Origin: Serpens sp035306625
Lineage (GTDB): Bacteria > Pseudomonadota > Gammaproteobacteria > Pseudomonadales > Pseudomonadaceae
Assembly (NCBI GenBank): GCA_035306625.1
Contig: DATGNS010000246.1
Location: 1 to 6,507 of the forward strand
Direction: 5' to 3'
DNA: 6,507 nt
Below, piece by piece: positions 1-5,313 of this stretch. The position numbers were made by a program, and so were the translations under genes. A model generated the notes under the pieces. That model saw nothing but the letters and a program-made list of their open reading frames with translations. It did not search any database and was not told the origin of the DNA. How positions within the stretch are numbered: position 1 is the stretch's first letter; every line of letters begins with the position of its first letter.

Positions 1-221
1 TCACCGACAACTTCATGGAGCTGGCCGAGCTGGGCGAGAGCGTGGATGTGATCATCGACGTCACCGGCGCCCCCAAGGTCCGCGAGGCCCTGCGCAAGCA
101 CATGGTCGACACCAACAATACCCGTACCCTGATCATGCACGAGCGCATCGCGCTGCTGATGATGTCACTGTCCGCCGGCCGCCTGGTCAGCAGCAAGCAC
201 GACACGCGGGAATACGCCTGA
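1..221 (+). CDS. C-terminal part of a conserved protein, probable Rossmann-type NAD(P)-binding domain (5' end outside window)
   Basis: The reading frame is open from the first complete codon (position 3) to the TGA at 219-221, giving 72 residues with no start needed inside the window. The internal ATG at 15 has no ribosome binding site and is not the start. The visible protein has a hydrophobic strand ending in DVIIDVTGAP, then a helix (KVREALRKHM), then a second strand and long hydrophobic helix (RTLIMHERIALLMMSLSAG). The strand with a D..DVTG turn followed by a helix resembles the later strands of dinucleotide-binding folds such as the homoserine dehydrogenase N-domain. That is an inference from pattern; I do not recognise the family by name, and the diagnostic glycine-rich loop would lie upstream. 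The gene converges on the DUF1853 gene with a single base between the two stop codons. Coding status is well supported by length, codon use and clean termination; function is not. Confidence 0.75.
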   Translation, partial: TDNFMELAELGESVDVIIDVTGAPKVREALRKHMVDTNNTRTLIMHERIALLMMSLSAGRLVSSKHDTREYA

Positions 222-222
222 G

Positions 223-1182
223 TCAGTCCCCGGCCTGGCCGAGGTTCGGCCAGGCATCGGGCATCAGGAAGATGCGTTCGGCCTCTTCCAGGATGCCGTC
301 ACCCCGCGCCTGCAGGCGCACCAGCAACTGCGCCGGGGCATCCTCGACCAGCCGCTCCAGCCAGCCCGCCAGCCGGGCATCGTCCCAGACTTCCTCTTCC
401 GTCACCCGCGCGCCGGCCAGCCAGGCCTGGCGGGGCAGCGGCTGCCAGACGCCGGGCTCGGCGGTGGCCAGGAAAGTCGCAAACTGGCGGCGTGGCAGCC
501 AGCGGCCACGGCAGTGCAGCGGGTGGGCGCCCTGTGGCGCGGCGCAGCCGTCCGGCCAGGGATAGAAGAGGTAGCCGCCCAGCCAGAACTGTGCGCGCAC
601 CTCGTCCGGACGCAGATCGGCCAGCGCCAGTCGGCCGTGGCGGCTGCCGGACAGCGGCAGCTGATGGGCGGCCAGATGGGCCAGCTTGCGGTCCAGGCGG
701 TCGTCGCTGCTGGGGCCCACCCAGTGCGCCGGGTCGTGGCCCTGGCCGGTGCCCAGATAGAGCTTCACCGCCAGCTCCAGATGGTGCACGCCGTGCTCGT
801 CGCGCAGCAGCAGGTCCAGCTCGCCGAGCGTGCGTCCGCCCAGGCGGATCGGCAGGTTGCTGGCCAGCAGCTGGACGCCGGGTGCCGCCTGCAGGGCAAA
901 CTGCCAGAGTCGCTCGTAGTAGAGGCCCAGGCGGCGGATCGGGCCGTTGGACAGCCAGCCGAGCAGGGCGGCGGGCTCCTCGTCGAGGCGGCGCAGCCAG
1001 TCGGCCAGCCGTCCCGGCTGACGCGCCCAGCCGCTGCCGGCCAGCGGATGGCGCTGCGGCCATTCGGTATTCGCCAGCAGCGGAGGAGACAGCAGGGTCC
1101 AGGCCAGATCGCGGACCTCGGGTTGCCCCAGCGCGGGCAGCAGATCGGCAAGCGAGAGGAAGGGATGCATGCTGTCGAGCAT
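223..1182 (-). CDS. DUF1853 family protein, possible PD-(D/E)XK nuclease-like fold
   Basis: This leftward gene of about 319 codons ends at the TGA read from 225 to 223. Its sequence matches my memory of the DUF1853 family: an N-terminal helical part with VRDLAWTLLSPPLL, a conserved LGLYYERLW segment (about residues 85-93), a GELDLLL strand (120-126) and HLELAVKLYLG (134-144). An acidic residue in one strand (E121/D123) followed by E136 and K140 in the next is reminiscent of the PD-(D/E)XK nuclease core, although the last motif here is spaced ExxxK rather than ExK, so catalysis is uncertain. The role is unknown and no partner is evident. The start is ambiguous: ATG codons end at 1203, 1182 and 1170 and a GTG at 1260, none with a good ribosome binding site. 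I chose 1182 because homologues, as I recall them, begin only a few residues before FLSLADLL. It is divergent from nadK and convergent with the gene to its left. Confidence 0.8.
   Translation of the reverse strand: MLDSMHPFLSLADLLPALGQPEVRDLAWTLLSPPLLANTEWPQRHPLAGSGWARQPGRLADWLRRLDEEPAALLGWLSNGPIRRLGLYYERLWQFALQAAPGVQLLASNLPIRLGGRTLGELDLLLRDEHGVHHLELAVKLYLGTGQGHDPAHWVGPSSDDRLDRKLAHLAAHQLPLSGSRHGRLALADLRPDEVRAQFWLGGYLFYPWPDGCAAPQGAHPLHCRGRWLPRRQFATFLATAEPGVWQPLPRQAWLAGARVTEEEVWDDARLAGWLERLVEDAPAQLLVRLQARGDGILEEAERIFLMPDAWPNLGQAGD
233..255. terminator. 10-bp perfect hairpin at the convergent gene junction (possible bidirectional terminator lacking a U-tract)
   Basis: GCCTGGCCGA (233-242) and TCGGCCAGGC (246-255) are perfect reverse complements around a GGT loop. 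The hairpin begins 12 bases after the rightward stop codon and lies wholly inside the last codons of the leftward DUF1853 gene. Neither strand has a T-run after the stem, so it is not a textbook intrinsic terminator. Its position suggests it blocks or protects the 3' ends of both converging transcripts. Confidence 0.45.
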
Positions 1183-1215
1183 AGTGGGCGGCCTGTCGTC
1201 CATGCACGCTTTTTC

Positions 1216-1232
1216 CCGGGGGCTGCCCCCGG
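1216..1232. repeat. Perfect GC-rich palindrome in the divergent gap
   Basis: CCGGGGGC (1216-1223) and GCCCCCGG (1225-1232) are exact reverse complements around a single T. The element lies between the DUF1853 gene and nadK. A run of five T (1210-1214) precedes it on the plus strand, which becomes a run of A after it on the minus strand, the wrong orientation for an intrinsic terminator of either gene. It may be a regulatory binding site or a leader hairpin for the leftward gene. If the DUF1853 protein starts at the upstream ATG (1201-1203), the palindrome would sit 12 bases upstream of that start. Confidence 0.5.
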
Positions 1233-1246
1233 CAGGCGCTTTCGCC

Positions 1247-1252
1247 CATAAT
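1247..1252 (+). promoter_or_regulatory. Possible -10 box of the nadK promoter
   Basis: CATAAT matches the sigma-70 -10 consensus at five of six positions and is the most AT-rich hexamer in the divergent gap. It lies 34 bases upstream of the nadK start codon. No convincing -35 hexamer is found 16 to 18 bases upstream, where the sequence is almost all G and C, so either an activator is needed or the call is wrong. Transcription would begin near 1259. Confidence 0.35.
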
Positions 1253-1253
1253 T

Positions 1254-1273
1254 GCCGCACTTTGGCGTGCGGC
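1254..1273 (+). promoter_or_regulatory. Inverted repeat at the predicted nadK transcription start or leader
   Basis: GCCGCAC (1254-1260) and GTGCGGC (1267-1273) pair perfectly around the six-base spacer TTTGGC. The right arm ends five bases before the nadK ribosome binding site GGGAG (1278-1282). If transcription starts near 1259 the left arm would be mostly missing from the RNA, and the element would then be better read as a DNA operator over +1. If transcription starts further upstream it would be a leader hairpin. Confidence 0.4.
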
Positions 1274-1286
1274 GAACGGGAGTCCC

Positions 1287-2174
1287 ATGGAGCAATTTCG
1301 CAATATCGGCATCATCGGCCGCCTGGGCAGTTCCCAGGTGCTGGACACCATTCGCCGGCTCAAGCGCTTCCTGCTCGACCGTCACCTGAACGTCATCCTC
1401 GACGAGGAAATCGCCGAGGTACTGCCCGGCCATGGCCAGCAGGTCTCTGCACGCAAGAACCTGGGCGAGGTCTGCGACCTGGTGGTGGTGGTCGGCGGCG
1501 ACGGCAGCATGCTCGGCGCGGCGCGCGCCCTGGCGCGCTACAAGGTGCCGGTGCTGGGCGTCAACCGTGGCAACCTGGGCTTCCTGACCGACATTCGCCC
1601 GGACGAGGTGGAGCAGAAGGTGGCCGAGGTGCTGGACGGCCAGTACACCATGGAGAGCCGCTTCCTGCTGGAAGCCGAGATGCGCCGCAACGCGGTGCCC
1701 ATCGGCCAGGGCGATGCCCTCAACGATGTGGTGCTGCACCCGGGCAAGTCCACCCGCATGATCGAGTTCGAGCTGTTCATCGACGGCCAGTTCGTCAGCA
1801 GCCAGAAGTCCGACGGCCTGATCATCGCCACGCCCACCGGCTCGACCGCCTACGCCCTGTCCGCCGGCGGGCCGATCATGCACCCCAAGCTGGACGCCAT
1901 CGTGGTGGTGCCCATGTATCCGCACACGCTGTCCAGCCGCCCCATCGTGGTGGATGGCAACAGCGAACTGAAGATCGTCGTCTCTCCGAACATGCAGATC
2001 TATCCGCAAGTGTCCTGTGACGGGCAGAACCACTTCACCTGCGCCCCCGGCGACACCGTGACCATCAGCAAGAAGCCGCAGAAGCTGCGCCTGATTCATC
2101 CGCTTGACCACAACTACTACGAGATCTGCCGCACCAAGCTGGGCTGGGGCAGTCGCCTGGGTGCCGGAGAGTGA
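1287..2174 (+). CDS. nadK: NAD kinase (ATP/polyphosphate-NAD kinase)
   Basis: The product phosphorylates the 2' hydroxyl of NAD+ to make NADP+, the only known route to NADP, and acts in the cytosol. The 295-residue protein has the family's diagnostic motifs: the GGDGSML nucleotide/phosphate loop at 70-76, NRGNLGFLTD at 93-102, the ALNDVV segment at 144-149, and the long conserved block SDGLIIATPTGSTAYALSAG at 175-194 that binds NAD. The length is the usual one for Pseudomonas NadK (also called PpnK). The ATG at 1287 has GGGAG at 1278-1282, four bases upstream. The gene is the first of an overlapping three-gene unit: its TGA shares a base with the ATG of the following phosphoesterase. The upstream gap contains a possible -10 box and an inverted repeat between it and the ribosome binding site. 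Nothing is truncated or unusual in the protein. Confidence 0.97.
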   Translation: MEQFRNIGIIGRLGSSQVLDTIRRLKRFLLDRHLNVILDEEIAEVLPGHGQQVSARKNLGEVCDLVVVVGGDGSMLGAARALARYKVPVLGVNRGNLGFLTDIRPDEVEQKVAEVLDGQYTMESRFLLEAEMRRNAVPIGQGDALNDVVLHPGKSTRMIEFELFIDGQFVSSQKSDGLIIATPTGSTAYALSAGGPIMHPKLDAIVVVPMYPHTLSSRPIVVDGNSELKIVVSPNMQIYPQVSCDGQNHFTCAPGDTVTISKKPQKLRLIHPLDHNYYEICRTKLGWGSRLGAGE

Positions 2175-3148
2175 TGCTGTTCGATCCCTCCCGCGGTTAC
2201 GACATCATCGGTGATGTTCACGGTTGTGCCAGGGCGCTGGAACAGTTGCTCGAGCGCCTCGGCTATCGACGGCAGGGCGGTGTCTGGCGCCATCCGCGGC
2301 GCATGGCGCTGTTCCTCGGCGACATCATCGACCGCGGCCCGCAGGTTCGCGAAGCGCTGCATGTGGTGCGCGACATGGTCGAGGTGGAGCAGGCCCTGTG
2401 CATCATGGGCAACCACGAGTTCAGCGCCCTGGGCTGGGCCACGCCGGCGCCGCCCGGCAGCGGCCGGCTGTTCGTGCGTGAGCACACCGAGCGTCATGCC
2501 ATCCTGCTGCGCGAAACCCACAGCCAGTTCGCCGCCCATCCCGAGGAGTGGCGCGCGTTCCTCGACTGGTTCCAGGACCTGCCGCTGTTTGTCGACGCCG
2601 GCGCCTTCCGCCTGGTGCATGCCTGCTGGGATGCCGACGTGATCGCCATGCTGCGCGACCGCTTTCCCGACGGGCGGGTCGATCGCGCCTTCGTGCGCGC
2701 CGCCGGCGAACCGGACAGCTTCGCCGCCCAGGCCTTCAACCGTCTGCTGCGCGGCCTGGACATGCGCCTGCCGGAAGGGGTGGTGCTGACCAGCCGCGAA
2801 GGCTTCCCGCGCACCTTCTTCCGCACCAAGTTCTGGGAGGAGAACCCCAGGACCTACGGGGACATCGTCTTCCAGCCCGAGCCGCTGCCCGAGCACGTGG
2901 CCAGCACGCCGCTGACCGAGCGGCAGAAGCGCGAGCTGCTGCGCTACGGCCCCCACGAGCCGCCGCTGTTCGTCGGCCATTACTGGCGCAGCGGCCGACC
3001 GGCGCCGATTCGCCACAACCTGGCCTGTCTGGATTACAGCGCCGTGCTGGAAGGGCGCCTGGTCGCCTATCGTTACGACGGCGAGCAGCACCTGCACGCC
3101 GACAAGTTCGTGTGGATCGAGGTGGACCACCGGGGGGTACCGCGATGA
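2174..3148 (+). CDS. PPP-type metallophosphoesterase (calcineurin-like; ApaH/PrpE-like)
   Basis: The 324-residue protein carries the full set of metal-binding motifs of the phosphoprotein phosphatase (PPP) superfamily in the expected order: GDVHG at 13-17, GDIIDRGP at 49-56, GNHE at 79-82, a histidine in LVHACWD (H149), and VGHYW at 267-271. These predict a two-metal (Mn, Fe or Zn) phosphoesterase. Known members cleave phosphoserine/threonine or dinucleoside polyphosphates such as Ap4A; sequence alone does not choose between them. It is longer than typical ApaH (about 280 residues), with insertions between GNHE and H149 and before H269. I prefer the ATG at 2174 over the in-frame GTG at 2171 because GGAG (2166-2169) is four bases from it; the TGATG overlap with nadK indicates translational coupling. 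Its link to NAD kinase makes a nucleotide substrate an attractive but unproven idea. Its own TGA overlaps the rhomboid start. Confidence 0.92.
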   Translation: MLFDPSRGYDIIGDVHGCARALEQLLERLGYRRQGGVWRHPRRMALFLGDIIDRGPQVREALHVVRDMVEVEQALCIMGNHEFSALGWATPAPPGSGRLFVREHTERHAILLRETHSQFAAHPEEWRAFLDWFQDLPLFVDAGAFRLVHACWDADVIAMLRDRFPDGRVDRAFVRAAGEPDSFAAQAFNRLLRGLDMRLPEGVVLTSREGFPRTFFRTKFWEENPRTYGDIVFQPEPLPEHVASTPLTERQKRELLRYGPHEPPLFVGHYWRSGRPAPIRHNLACLDYSAVLEGRLVAYRYDGEQHLHADKFVWIEVDHRGVPR

Positions 3149-4005
3149 GTGCCGTGGTGGTGTTGCGTCTGCCGCTGGATACCGATCTCAGCGGCTTCCT
3201 GGCCCTGCTCAAGCGCCTGCAGGTGCCCTGCCGGGTCAGCGAGGAAAGCGGCAGCCAGGTGCTCTGGGTGCCGGAGCCGCTGGCCGAGCAGGTGCGCGAG
3301 CTCTACGCGCGCTACCCGCAGGGTGATCCCCTGGCGCCCATCGGGCACGAGTGGGTGGCGCCCCGGCCGGCCACCCGTCGCTTCGGCAGCCTGCGCCAGG
3401 CACCGCTGACCGCGCTGATGCTGGTGCTCGCGCTGGTGGTGTTCGCCATCACCTGGGGCGGCGGCAACCTGGAGACCATCCGCTGGTTCAGCTTCACCGA
3501 CTACGGCATCACCGAGGAGTACCTGTACTTCGGGGATCTGCAGCACACCCTGGAGCAGGCCCAGTGGTGGCGCCTGTTCAGCCCCATGCTGCTGCACTTC
3601 GGCTGGCTGCACCTGGCCATGAACAGCCTCTGGTACTGGGAGCTGGGGCGGCGCATCGAGGCCCATCAGGGGCGTTTCGCGCTGCTGGGCTTCACCCTGC
3701 TGTTCGCCCTGGTGTCCAACCTGGCCCAGTACCTGTTCGGCGGCCCCGGCATCTTCGGCGGCCTGTCCGGCGTGCTCTACGGCCTGCTCGGTCATTGCTG
3801 GCTGTACCAGAAGCTGGCGCCCAACGCCGCCTACCGGCTGCCGCCGGGAGTGGTGGGGCTGATGCTGATCTGGCTGCTGGTATGCCTGTCCGGGCTGGTC
3901 ACCGCCCTGGGCCTGGGCTCCATCGCCAATGCCGCCCATGTGGGTGGGCTGCTGATCGGCTGCGCCACCGGTGTGCTGGGGGGATGGCTGGCGCGGCGGC
4001 GCTGA
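3145..4005 (+). CDS. GlpG-like rhomboid intramembrane serine protease
   Basis: Rhomboids cut transmembrane segments within the inner membrane. This 286-residue protein has the full catalytic set: an HFGWLHLAMN segment with H151, H156 and N160 (oxyanion-hole region, equivalent to H145/H150/N154 of E. coli GlpG), GGLSG at 205-209 with nucleophile S208, and the catalytic histidine H265 in NAAHVGG. A soluble N-terminal domain of about 65-80 residues precedes the first membrane segment (about 87-105), followed by a long loop rich in aromatic and acidic residues and five further hydrophobic segments, the GlpG architecture. The ATG at 3145 overlaps the phosphoesterase stop (ATGA), with a G-run at 3132-3137 that can serve as ribosome binding site. 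In E. coli glpG is next to glpE and glpR; here it sits with nadK and a phosphoesterase, so the genetic context differs. Its natural substrate is unknown. Confidence 0.94.
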   Translation: MSAVVVLRLPLDTDLSGFLALLKRLQVPCRVSEESGSQVLWVPEPLAEQVRELYARYPQGDPLAPIGHEWVAPRPATRRFGSLRQAPLTALMLVLALVVFAITWGGGNLETIRWFSFTDYGITEEYLYFGDLQHTLEQAQWWRLFSPMLLHFGWLHLAMNSLWYWELGRRIEAHQGRFALLGFTLLFALVSNLAQYLFGGPGIFGGLSGVLYGLLGHCWLYQKLAPNAAYRLPPGVVGLMLIWLLVCLSGLVTALGLGSIANAAHVGGLLIGCATGVLGGWLARRR

Positions 4006-4043
4006 GTGAACCGCCATGTCGTGCGCGCCGGACCGGCACGTCT

Positions 4044-4070
4044 GGTGGCCAACGCAATGCGTTGACCACC
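4044..4070. repeat. Palindromic intergenic repeat-like sequence after the rhomboid gene
   Basis: GGTGGCCAACGCA (4044-4056) and TGCGTTGACCACC (4058-4070) form a 13-bp stem with one C/A mismatch and a central A. The pattern of a GGTGG..CAACGC arm, its complement, then a CTGCGGGCGTGGATTG tail looks like a degenerate copy of the palindromic intergenic repeats scattered through many Pseudomonas genomes, but I am relying on memory and only one copy is present here. Confidence 0.45.
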
Positions 4071-4088
4071 CTGCGGGCGTGGATTGCA

Positions 4089-4117
4089 CCGGCCTTGGTA
4101 GGGCGGTCGGCGTTTTT
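4089..4117 (+). terminator. Probable intrinsic terminator of the nadK-phosphoesterase-rhomboid unit
   Basis: CCGGCC (4089-4094) pairs with GGTCGG (4105-4110), six base pairs including one G-U, around a ten-base loop, followed two bases later by five T (4113-4117). The stem is short and the loop long, so efficiency may be modest. It lies 83 bases after the rhomboid stop codon and upstream of the next promoter. Confidence 0.5.
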
Positions 4118-4174
4118 CCCGGCCGCCGCCTGCACCACGACGAGCCCGTTTTTCCCTTAATTCTCCCGCCCCGT

Positions 4175-4180
4175 TAGAAT
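4175..4180 (+). promoter_or_regulatory. Probable -10 box for the yeaC-like gene
   Basis: TAGAAT matches the sigma-70 -10 consensus at five of six positions and lies in the only AT-containing part of the gap. The -35 region is weak (TTCCCT at 4152-4157, 17 bases upstream). Transcription would start around 4186-4188, leaving a leader of only about 24 bases before the ATG at 4211. Confidence 0.5.
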
Positions 4181-4212
4181 GGCCGGCGATCCATTTTTCC
4201 GGAGCCGGCCAT
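4179..4212 (+). promoter_or_regulatory. Hairpin enclosing the ribosome binding site and start codon of the yeaC-like gene
   Basis: ATGGCCGGC (4179-4187) is the exact reverse complement of GCCGGCCAT (4204-4212). Inside it, TCC (4190-4192) can also pair with GGA (4201-4203). The right arm contains the ribosome binding site GGAG (4201-4204) and the first two bases of the ATG (4211). The left arm begins inside the predicted -10 box and ends at the predicted transcription start, so only RNA begun further upstream would contain both arms. Confidence 0.5.
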
Positions 4213-4483
4213 GTCGTCCTTTATCGAAGCCATCGAGAACATCACCCCCGAGATCTACCAGAACCTCAAGCAGGCCGTGGAACTGGGCAAGTGGCCGGAC
4301 GGCCGCAAGCTGACCCGCGAGCAGAAGGAAACCTGCCTGAGCGCCATGATCGCCTGGGAGATCAGGAACCTGCCCGAAGAAGAGCGCACCGGCTTCATGA
4401 ACGGCCAGGAGTGCGGTTCGAAGAGCAAGAAGGATGCCGTCGAATCGGATCTTTTCGCTCCCGCCGCCGGGACCCGCCACTGA
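4211..4483 (+). CDS. YeaC-like DUF1315 family small protein
   Basis: This 90-residue soluble protein matches my memory of the DUF1315 family (E. coli YeaC): an N-terminal helical part with ITPEIYQNLKQAVELGKWPDG (split here as residues 11-23 and 24-31), a basic stretch KLTREQKETCLSAMIAWE, and the signature PEEERTGFM at 55-63. The tail after residue 68 is charged and probably disordered. No enzyme motif is visible and the function of the family is unknown. GGAG at 4201-4204 lies six bases before the ATG, a good ribosome binding site. Its TGA shares a base with the ATG of the DUF2797 gene, so the pair is likely translationally coupled and the products may act together. Confidence 0.88.
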   Translation: MSSFIEAIENITPEIYQNLKQAVELGKWPDGRKLTREQKETCLSAMIAWEIRNLPEEERTGFMNGQECGSKSKKDAVESDLFAPAAGTRH

Positions 4484-5313
4484 TGCAGGAACTCGCTCGT
4501 GGCGCACTGGACAAGATGGCCGTGCGCCTGGACGCCCCGGTGCAGTACGCCTTTCGCCTGGGCGAGGCGCAGGTGCCGGTCAACCCGCTGATCGGCAGGA
4601 CCCTGCGCCTGGAATACCTGGGCGCCATCCACTGCAGCCATTGCGGTCGCAGGACCAACAAGAGCTTCAGCCAGGGCTACTGCTACCCCTGCTTCAGGAA
4701 GCTGCCGCAGTGCGACACCTGCATCGTCAGCCCCGAGAAGTGCCATCACGAACTGGGCACCTGCCGGGATCCGGACTGGGGCACGCAGTTCTGCATGACC
4801 GATCACGTGGTCTACCTGGCCAACTCCTCGGGCATCAAGGTGGGCATCACCCGCGCCACCCAGCTGCCGACCCGCTGGCTCGACCAGGGCGCTACCCAGG
4901 CCCTGCCCATCCTGCGCGTGGCCACCCGGCAGCAGTCCGGCCTGGTGGAAGACCTGCTGCGCAGCCAGGTGCCGGACAAGACCAACTGGCGCGCGATGCT
5001 CAAGGGCGACGCCGAGCCCCTGGACCTGCCGGCCATCCGCGACGAGATCCTCGCCGCCTGCGCCGACGGCATCGGCTATCTTCAGCAGCGCTTCGGCCTG
5101 CAGGCGATCCAGACGGTGCCGGATGCCGAGGTGCAGACCATCCGCTATCCGGTCGAGGCCTACCCGAGCAAGATCGTCACCCACGACCTGGAGAAGAACC
5201 CGGTGGTGGAAGGCACCTTGCTGGGCATCAAGGGTCAATACCTGATTCTGGATACCGGGGTGATCAACATCCGCAAGTTCACTGCCTATCAGGTGGCGGC
5301 CAGCGCCGCGTAA
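4483..5313 (+). CDS. DUF2797 family protein: cysteine-rich zinc-ribbon region plus GIY-YIG-like domain
   Basis: The 276-residue protein belongs, from memory, to DUF2797, a family without known function. Residues 51-104 hold nine cysteines: C51/C54 and C67/C70 form a classic four-cysteine zinc-ribbon pattern, followed by C77, C80, C87, C94 and C104 with H88/H89, which could bind a second metal. After this, VVYLANSSGIKVGITR (109-124) resembles the two strands of a GIY-YIG nuclease domain (Y111 and G121 in place of GIY and YIG), followed by an arginine in the next helix (R131), E157 and N169 in the expected order. This is an inference from pattern only. The C-terminal 100 residues include a compact strand-rich part (VEGTLLGIKGQYLILDTGVINI). 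The ATG at 4483 overlaps the yeaC-like stop (TGATG); its own ribosome binding site is weak (GGGA ten bases upstream), which fits translational coupling. The in-frame ATG at 4291 lies inside the upstream gene and is rejected. Confidence 0.88.
   Translation: MQELARGALDKMAVRLDAPVQYAFRLGEAQVPVNPLIGRTLRLEYLGAIHCSHCGRRTNKSFSQGYCYPCFRKLPQCDTCIVSPEKCHHELGTCRDPDWGTQFCMTDHVVYLANSSGIKVGITRATQLPTRWLDQGATQALPILRVATRQQSGLVEDLLRSQVPDKTNWRAMLKGDAEPLDLPAIRDEILAACADGIGYLQQRFGLQAIQTVPDAEVQTIRYPVEAYPSKIVTHDLEKNPVVEGTLLGIKGQYLILDTGVINIRKFTAYQVAASAA

Noticed and set aside
1210..1232. Palindrome plus T-run as an intrinsic terminator
   Set aside because: The T-run precedes the stem on the plus strand and becomes A on the minus strand, so it cannot serve as a U-tract in either direction.
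765..2111. 448-codon open frame on the minus strand spanning nadK and part of the DUF1853 gene
   Set aside because: It is antisense to nadK, whose motifs are beyond doubt; high G+C at third positions keeps the opposite frame open, and the translation is low-complexity (H, A, G, Q rich) with no recognisable domain.
2117..3130. 337-codon minus-strand frame opposite the phosphoesterase
   Set aside because: Shadow of a gene with a full set of PPP motifs; repetitive composition and no own ribosome binding site or domain.
2548..3144. N-terminal extension of the rhomboid frame to an ATG at 2548
   Set aside because: The extension is arginine/alanine-rich and lies inside the phosphoesterase gene; the ATG at 3145 with an ATGA overlap gives a normal GlpG-like length.
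4291..4482. Extension of the DUF2797 frame to an ATG at 4291
   Set aside because: It overlaps the yeaC-like gene in another frame and adds low-complexity sequence; the ATG at 4483 gives the expected TGATG coupling.
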